Source: Caulobacteraceae bacterium UBA5005 | Lineage (GTDB): Bacteria > Pseudomonadota > Alphaproteobacteria > Caulobacterales > Caulobacteraceae | Assembly: GCA_002398405.1 (NCBI GenBank) | Contig: DGYN01000037.1 | Location: forward strand, 9,569 to 73,568 | Direction: 5' to 3' | DNA: 64,000 nt | In this document: positions 60,558-64,000 of the stretch, piece by piece | Layout: each line of letters opens with the position of its first letter | How positions within the stretch are numbered: the stretch's first letter is position 1 | Notes under the pieces: model-generated | Told to the model about the DNA's origin: nothing | What the model saw: only the letters and a program-made list of their open reading frames with translations | The model's database searches: none | Made by a program: the position numbers and the translations under genes

Positions 60558-61919
60558 ATGGGAAAAAAAGGCAAGACGACCCAGACCCAAAGGCAGACGA
60601 GCAATCAGACGCAGAGCACCTCGTTCGATCCCGCCGCCGTGAGCGCGGCATGGGACAACTACAACAGGACGACGGCGGCGACAGATCAGTTGAGCAGGCC
60701 TTATGCGGGCCCGCTGGTGGCCGGCTTCAACGACACCCAGCGCGATGCGCAGCAAAGGATGCTAGGCATCGCCAATCGGCCCAGTAACGGCTTCAACGAA
60801 GTCGCGCAAATGGCGCGTGAGCTTGGTTCGTTTGCTCCGCCCCAGGTCCAGGGCAAGGGCTACCAGGCGGTGAATGCGACCGCCGCGCAGATCGCTCGCA
60901 ACTCCGTGCGCGATGTCACAGCGGGCCAGCTGAAGAACATCGATCTCAATCCCTATCTCAACCTGTTCACCAAGGATGTCATCGACACCTTTGGGCAGGA
61001 CTACGAACGCCAGCGCAAGATTGCCCTAGTGGGCGATCGGCAGCGCGCACAGGGGCTGGGCGCCTTCAACGGCTCGCGCCACGGCGTGGCGGAGATGCTG
61101 ACCAATGAGGCTTCGATGCGCGCCTTTGGCGGCCTGGCGGCGCAGCTGCGGCAGGCCGGGTTCGAGAACGCCCAGCAGGCGGCGATCGGCGACCTCAACC
61201 GCGTCCTGGCCGCCGATCAGTCGAACCAAGGCATGGATTTCAATGTCGGGAGCCACAACACCGGCCTGGCGACGCAGGTCGCTCTGGCCAACGCGGCGAG
61301 CCAAAACAGGGCGAATGAGTTCTCTGCGGACCAGGCGCTTAACGCCAGCCAGTACAATGCGTCAAACGCCATCGCTGGAGCGGGCGTCAGGAGCAATGCG
61401 GCAGGCCTGCTGGCCAACGCAACCCAAAGCGATCTGCAGCAACAGCTGACCTTGGCGAACCTGGTCTCGGCCGTCGGAGACTCGCAACAGGCCCAGGATC
61501 AGGCAGCTATTGACGCCGCGTTGCAGCAGGCAATTCAGCAAAATCAAAACACCATAGCGGCGCAGCAGCTCAACCTCGCGGCCCTGCAGGGCATTCCCAT
61601 GGCGACGACCGTGAACAGCAGCGGGTCGAGCAATGGGTCAACGGTGAATCAGGATCACGGGGCGGCTCTAAGCGATGCGCTTAAGCTGGCGGCGTTGTTC
61701 GTGCCGTCAGACCTCCGTCTCAAGCAGGATATCGAAGAGGTCGGGCTGGACAGCAGCGGCCGCCGTTGGATCGACTATCGATACATCTGGGACGAGCCTG
61801 ATGTCAGGCGGCGCGGGGTGATCGCGCAGGAGATCGCTCAAACCGATCCGGAAGCCGTGAGAATGCACCCTTCCGGATTTCTGATGGTGGATTACTCGAA
61901 ATTGGAGGATGGACGATGA
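60558..61919 (+). CDS. Phage tail/internal protein with C-terminal S74 chaperone domain
   Basis: 453 residues. Gln/Asn-rich helical body (residues 1-370), with alanine-rich repeats (NASQYNASNAIAGAGVRSNAAGLLANATQ). From about 382 the intramolecular chaperone domain: SDLRLKQDIEEVGLDSSGRRWIDYRYIW then VIAQEIAQ. S-D-x-R-L-K carries the self-cleaving serine. The domain helps fibre folding and is clipped off. A coiled-coil-rich body is also seen in ejection proteins. Confidence 0.78.
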   Translation: MGKKGKTTQTQRQTSNQTQSTSFDPAAVSAAWDNYNRTTAATDQLSRPYAGPLVAGFNDTQRDAQQRMLGIANRPSNGFNEVAQMARELGSFAPPQVQGKGYQAVNATAAQIARNSVRDVTAGQLKNIDLNPYLNLFTKDVIDTFGQDYERQRKIALVGDRQRAQGLGAFNGSRHGVAEMLTNEASMRAFGGLAAQLRQAGFENAQQAAIGDLNRVLAADQSNQGMDFNVGSHNTGLATQVALANAASQNRANEFSADQALNASQYNASNAIAGAGVRSNAAGLLANATQSDLQQQLTLANLVSAVGDSQQAQDQAAIDAALQQAIQQNQNTIAAQQLNLAALQGIPMATTVNSSGSSNGSTVNQDHGAALSDALKLAALFVPSDLRLKQDIEEVGLDSSGRRWIDYRYIWDEPDVRRRGVIAQEIAQTDPEAVRMHPSGFLMVDYSKLEDGR

Positions 61920-62347
61920 TCCCGGAACTGTTTGGCAAACTTAAGGGCGCCTTCGGCGCCCTGGGTGATCGCGCCGCGAACCGCTTGTACGGCGCTCAGG
62001 CCGAGGCGAATAAGGGGCACATCTGGGGTGACCTCTTGATGGGCCTTGGCGAAAGCTACGGCGGGGGCGATATCCTGGGCCCGGCGCGGCAACGGGCGGC
62101 GCAAAGTCGGCAAGCGCAATTGCGGAATGACTGGCGCGCGCGCTTTCCCCGGCCGCGGGCCCGGCCCGATATGCCTCCTGCTCCTCGCCCAGGTTTTCAG
62201 AAGGCCATCTATTATCACGACGATCAGGTCGTGCCGCGCCGTCAAGATTTTCCGAGGCGCCGCAACTATACTCTGCCTGAGACGCAATTTAGCTCCAGTG
62301 CGCCCATCGACTGGGGCCCAGGTGCACTGCCGCACCGTCAAGCCTGA
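61916..62347 (+). CDS. Phage structural or internal protein, unknown
   Basis: 143 residues, coupled (ATGA) to the upstream gene. N-terminal helix FGKLKGAFGALGDRAANRLYG and a proline/arginine-rich C-terminus (RARFPRPRARPDMPPAP). Basic tail suggests DNA or membrane contact. Not recognised. Confidence 0.55.
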   Translation: MIPELFGKLKGAFGALGDRAANRLYGAQAEANKGHIWGDLLMGLGESYGGGDILGPARQRAAQSRQAQLRNDWRARFPRPRARPDMPPAPRPGFQKAIYYHDDQVVPRRQDFPRRRNYTLPETQFSSSAPIDWGPGALPHRQA

Positions 62348-62400
62348 AATTTGTCAGCAGCGTCTCCCGAAGGCCCCCATTCTCTCAAACGGAGTTGTCG

Positions 62401-62742
62401 ATGCCCAACGCAGGCGGTCCCCGCCCCGCGCCGACCGAGCGCGGGCGAAAAGAAAGCCTATCGCTAATCCGCCCGGCGAGCGAAGATCCGCTGGCGGCGG
62501 CTGTCCTCGTCCTCGCGCAGGCGATCGACCGGCACGGGGAGAAGACCAAACCCATCGCCGACTTCTTCGAAGGCGCCGGCGAGCGCCTCGATAAGCTTTG
62601 CCAGTTCATCCGGTCGAAGGGGCCTCTGTTTCTGTGGTTGGCTCCGGTCGTGATCGTCCTGGTTCAGTCGATTTCGCCCAACGCCGCTGAAGCCCTGGAC
62701 ACAGTTCTCAAGGCGATTGCGGCCGCCGGACAAGGAAACTGA
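62401..62742 (+). CDS. Holin candidate
   Basis: 113 residues from the ATG with GGAG 6 nt upstream. A soluble N-terminal helix, a single membrane segment (GPLFLWLAPVVIVLVQSI) and a short polar end. Directly before the spanin pair, as in Rz-type lysis cassettes. The endolysin is not here but 12 kb upstream (49892), which is unusual. Confidence 0.6.
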   Translation: MPNAGGPRPAPTERGRKESLSLIRPASEDPLAAAVLVLAQAIDRHGEKTKPIADFFEGAGERLDKLCQFIRSKGPLFLWLAPVVIVLVQSISPNAAEALDTVLKAIAAAGQGN

Positions 62743-62744
62743 AC

Positions 62745-63296
62745 ATGCCGCCCATGATTGCCCGGCTCCTCGGCGTGAGGGGTGTGATCTGCGCCGGCGC
62801 AGCGGGCCTTGCCGTCGGCTTTAGCTCCGGGTGGAAGGTCCGGGATGTCTTGGCCGACGCCACAGAGGCGCGCCGGGCGCTTCGGGATTCCGAAGCGCAG
62901 GTCCGGGCTGCGCAAGATGTTCTGCGGCGGATGCAAGGCGCCAGCGCCATCAACGCCGAGGTAGGGGGGCGGTCCGCTCAGCGCCAGGTCGCAATTCGCA
63001 CCGTCACCCAGGATATTGTTCGCGAGGTTCCCCGCTATGTCACGATCGAGAGCGATGCCGGCTGTTCTGTGCCTACTGGCTTTGTGCGGCTGCACGACAA
63101 TGCCGCCGCCGGCCGCTCCCCTTCGGCAGCCATTCCCGACTCCGCCGCCGCACCTCATGACGCCCCCTCAGGGATTGCGCTCTCTGCCGTCGCCGCCACG
63201 CTCGCCGGTAACTATGGAACCTGCCGCGAAGACGCCGAACGGCTAGGCGCGCTACAGGAATGGATACGGGCACAGGCGGTGTTGGCCGCCCAGTAG
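62745..63296 (+). CDS. i-spanin (Rz-like)
   Basis: 183 residues: N-terminal membrane anchor (VICAGAAGLAVGFSSGW), then a periplasmic coiled coil (ATEARRALRDSEAQVRAAQDVLRRMQ), conserved D-A-G-C-S-V-P-T-G-F-V-R-L-H-D-N motif of Rz proteins, and a long C-terminus. It bridges membranes during lysis together with Rz1. The o-spanin is nested in it. Confidence 0.82.
   Translation: MPPMIARLLGVRGVICAGAAGLAVGFSSGWKVRDVLADATEARRALRDSEAQVRAAQDVLRRMQGASAINAEVGGRSAQRQVAIRTVTQDIVREVPRYVTIESDAGCSVPTGFVRLHDNAAAGRSPSAAIPDSAAAPHDAPSGIALSAVAATLAGNYGTCREDAERLGALQEWIRAQAVLAAQ
63037..63246 (+). CDS. o-spanin (Rz1-like lipoprotein), nested in the Rz gene
   Basis: 69 residues in another frame inside the Rz gene, with GAGG 9 nt before the ATG. 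Lipobox LCGC after MPAVLCLLALCGC, then a very proline-rich mature protein (TTMPPPAAPLRQPFPTPPPH). This nesting and the proline-rich lipoprotein are the hallmark of Rz1. An in-frame ATG at 63055 is an alternative start. Confidence 0.75.
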   Translation: MSRSRAMPAVLCLLALCGCTTMPPPAAPLRQPFPTPPPHLMTPPQGLRSLPSPPRSPVTMEPAAKTPNG

Positions 63297-63373
63297 CGAC
63301 GAAATTTAACTTTGTCGGGAACCCAACACATGGCCTTCCGGTTGTGGGCGCGCTGGGGAGAGAAGTGTGAGTG

Positions 63374-63535
63374 ATGTCCGACGCTGAAGAGACAATGGCC
63401 GCGCCCGATAATGAGGAAGAAGCCGTTAGAACCAATGACTATCTGAAGGACCAGATGAATTATCTGAAGTCCCGTTTCGCCGACGAGCGGCGCAAGCTCG
63501 AACAGAGATCCTTCGCGCGAAAGCGCGATGACTAG
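63374..63535 (+). CDS. 53-residue charged protein
   Basis: GGGAGAGAAG 8 nt before the ATG. Acidic N-terminus (MSDAEETMAAPDNEEEAV) and basic helical C-terminus (SRFADERRKLEQRSFARKRDD). Ends just before a strong terminator. Likely host; unknown. Confidence 0.55.
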   Translation: MSDAEETMAAPDNEEEAVRTNDYLKDQMNYLKSRFADERRKLEQRSFARKRDD

Positions 63536-63556
63536 GCCGCCGGTGCGGCGGCTGTG

Positions 63557-63593
63557 AAGCCCCGGTTCCTCCTAGCGAGGACCGGGGCTTTTT
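63557..63593 (+). terminator. Strong factor-independent terminator
   Basis: AAGCCCCGGT (63557-63566) pairs with ACCGGGGCTT (63581-63590), an inner TCCT/AGGA extends the stem, and TTT follows. It closes the small gene and faces the convergent methyltransferase. Confidence 0.75.
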
Positions 63594-63602
63594 GCGTTTG
63601 GG

Positions 63603-64000
63603 CTATTTCGATTTGACGAAGACGTAGACAGCGCGATCGGAGGTGCCGCGATAGCCCTTTTCGAAGACCTGCTTGGTGCGGTCGTCGGCGGGGTTGGCCA
63701 GGACATTGGAGTCGATCAGAAGGTCGAACCCGGCGGCTTTCATCTCCTCGATGATGACCTTAGTCTCCATGCGGTGCTTGGTCTTGGCGTCGCGCCAGCC
63801 CGATCCCGGCTCACCGGTGTGATCCTCGATCAGCACTCGACCGCCTTTCCGCAGCGCCGCGTACATCTTCTTGTTGAACACCGCCGTGTCGACCCCATTG
63901 GGCTGCAGGTCGTGATAGTAGAGATTGATCGTCACCAGATCGATGTCGGTGGGAAAATCGATCTCGTCGAACTTACCATTCCTGTATTCGGTATTGGGGT
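63603..64000 (-). CDS. Class I SAM-dependent methyltransferase, C-terminal part (gene enters from beyond the window)
   Basis: About 132 residues of the C-terminal half. FDEIDFPTDIDLVTINLYYHDL, then MYAALRKGGRVLIEDHTGEPGSG and MKAAGFDLLIDSNVLANPADDRTKQVFEKG resemble the predicted methyltransferases of COG4798. The start and the SAM-binding glycine motif lie beyond 64000. The GTG at 63935 is internal, not a start, because the frame stays open and matches the family upstream. Confidence 0.75.
   Translation of the reverse strand, partial: PNTEYRNGKFDEIDFPTDIDLVTINLYYHDLQPNGVDTAVFNKKMYAALRKGGRVLIEDHTGEPGSGWRDAKTKHRMETKVIIEEMKAAGFDLLIDSNVLANPADDRTKQVFEKGYRGTSDRAVYVFVKSK

Overview
The window is high-GC DNA from an alphaproteobacterium, most likely Caulobacterales (Caulobacter or Phenylobacterium type). 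This is inferred from the GC-rich codon use, a small GcrA-like HTH protein, hybrid histidine kinases with CheY-like regulators, many small exported proteins, and TTGAC / GCTAnAAC-type promoters. No species can be named from sequence alone.

Positions 1-32,900 are mostly host chromosome: the start of carB, an NPPF-type methyltransferase, a polyprenyl diphosphate synthase, GST and aspartate aminotransferase, two exported proteins and a retropepsin-like lipoprotein, a cytochrome c'. A small phage-flavoured regulatory islet follows (8.8-11.1 kb: XRE repressor, three palindromic operators, GcrA-like HTH protein, DUF6456-like protein). Then come hydrolases, a 1069-residue GAF/PAS hybrid kinase, an auto-regulated hydrolase / membrane protein / winged-helix operon under a 17-bp palindrome, a second hybrid kinase, OmpA lipoprotein, single-domain response regulator, PhzF, SleB, enoyl-CoA hydratase and others.

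Positions about 32,930-63,300 hold a short-tailed (P22/SU10-like) phage morphogenesis and lysis cluster: TerS, TerL, P22-type portal, two scaffold paralogues, N4-gp56-like capsid protein, three adaptor paralogues, tail and fibre proteins, an S74 chaperone-bearing protein, holin candidate and nested Rz/Rz1. I find no integrase, repressor, replication or excision gene in it.

The cluster is unusual in three ways. (1) Six minus-strand genes for lipoproteins or membrane-anchored proteins, apparently one divergent family, sit between the plus-strand structural genes, each behind its own TTGAC-type promoter. (2) Several face a plus-strand cargo gene (a 598-residue protein, a 327-residue protein, a GH19-like endolysin, plus a DUF6973-like protein next to a plus-strand lipoprotein). 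The portal-scaffold interval has been tandemly duplicated into three units that keep different cargo and leave portal 3' and scaffold 3' fragments as scars. (3) Four copies of a regulatory module (GCCACAT, GTTTGCGCGC, CAGGGTC, with exactly 50 nt between first and last box) stand before the terminase, the capsid gene, the endolysin and the lipoprotein/DUF6973 pair. I read this as a phage or phage-derived particle locus with a polymorphic array of cargo plus periplasmic protection (immunity or exclusion) genes. That function is inference; the architecture is visible.

The right edge (63,374-64,000) returns to host-like genes: a small acidic/basic protein, a strong terminator and the 3' part of a methyltransferase gene.
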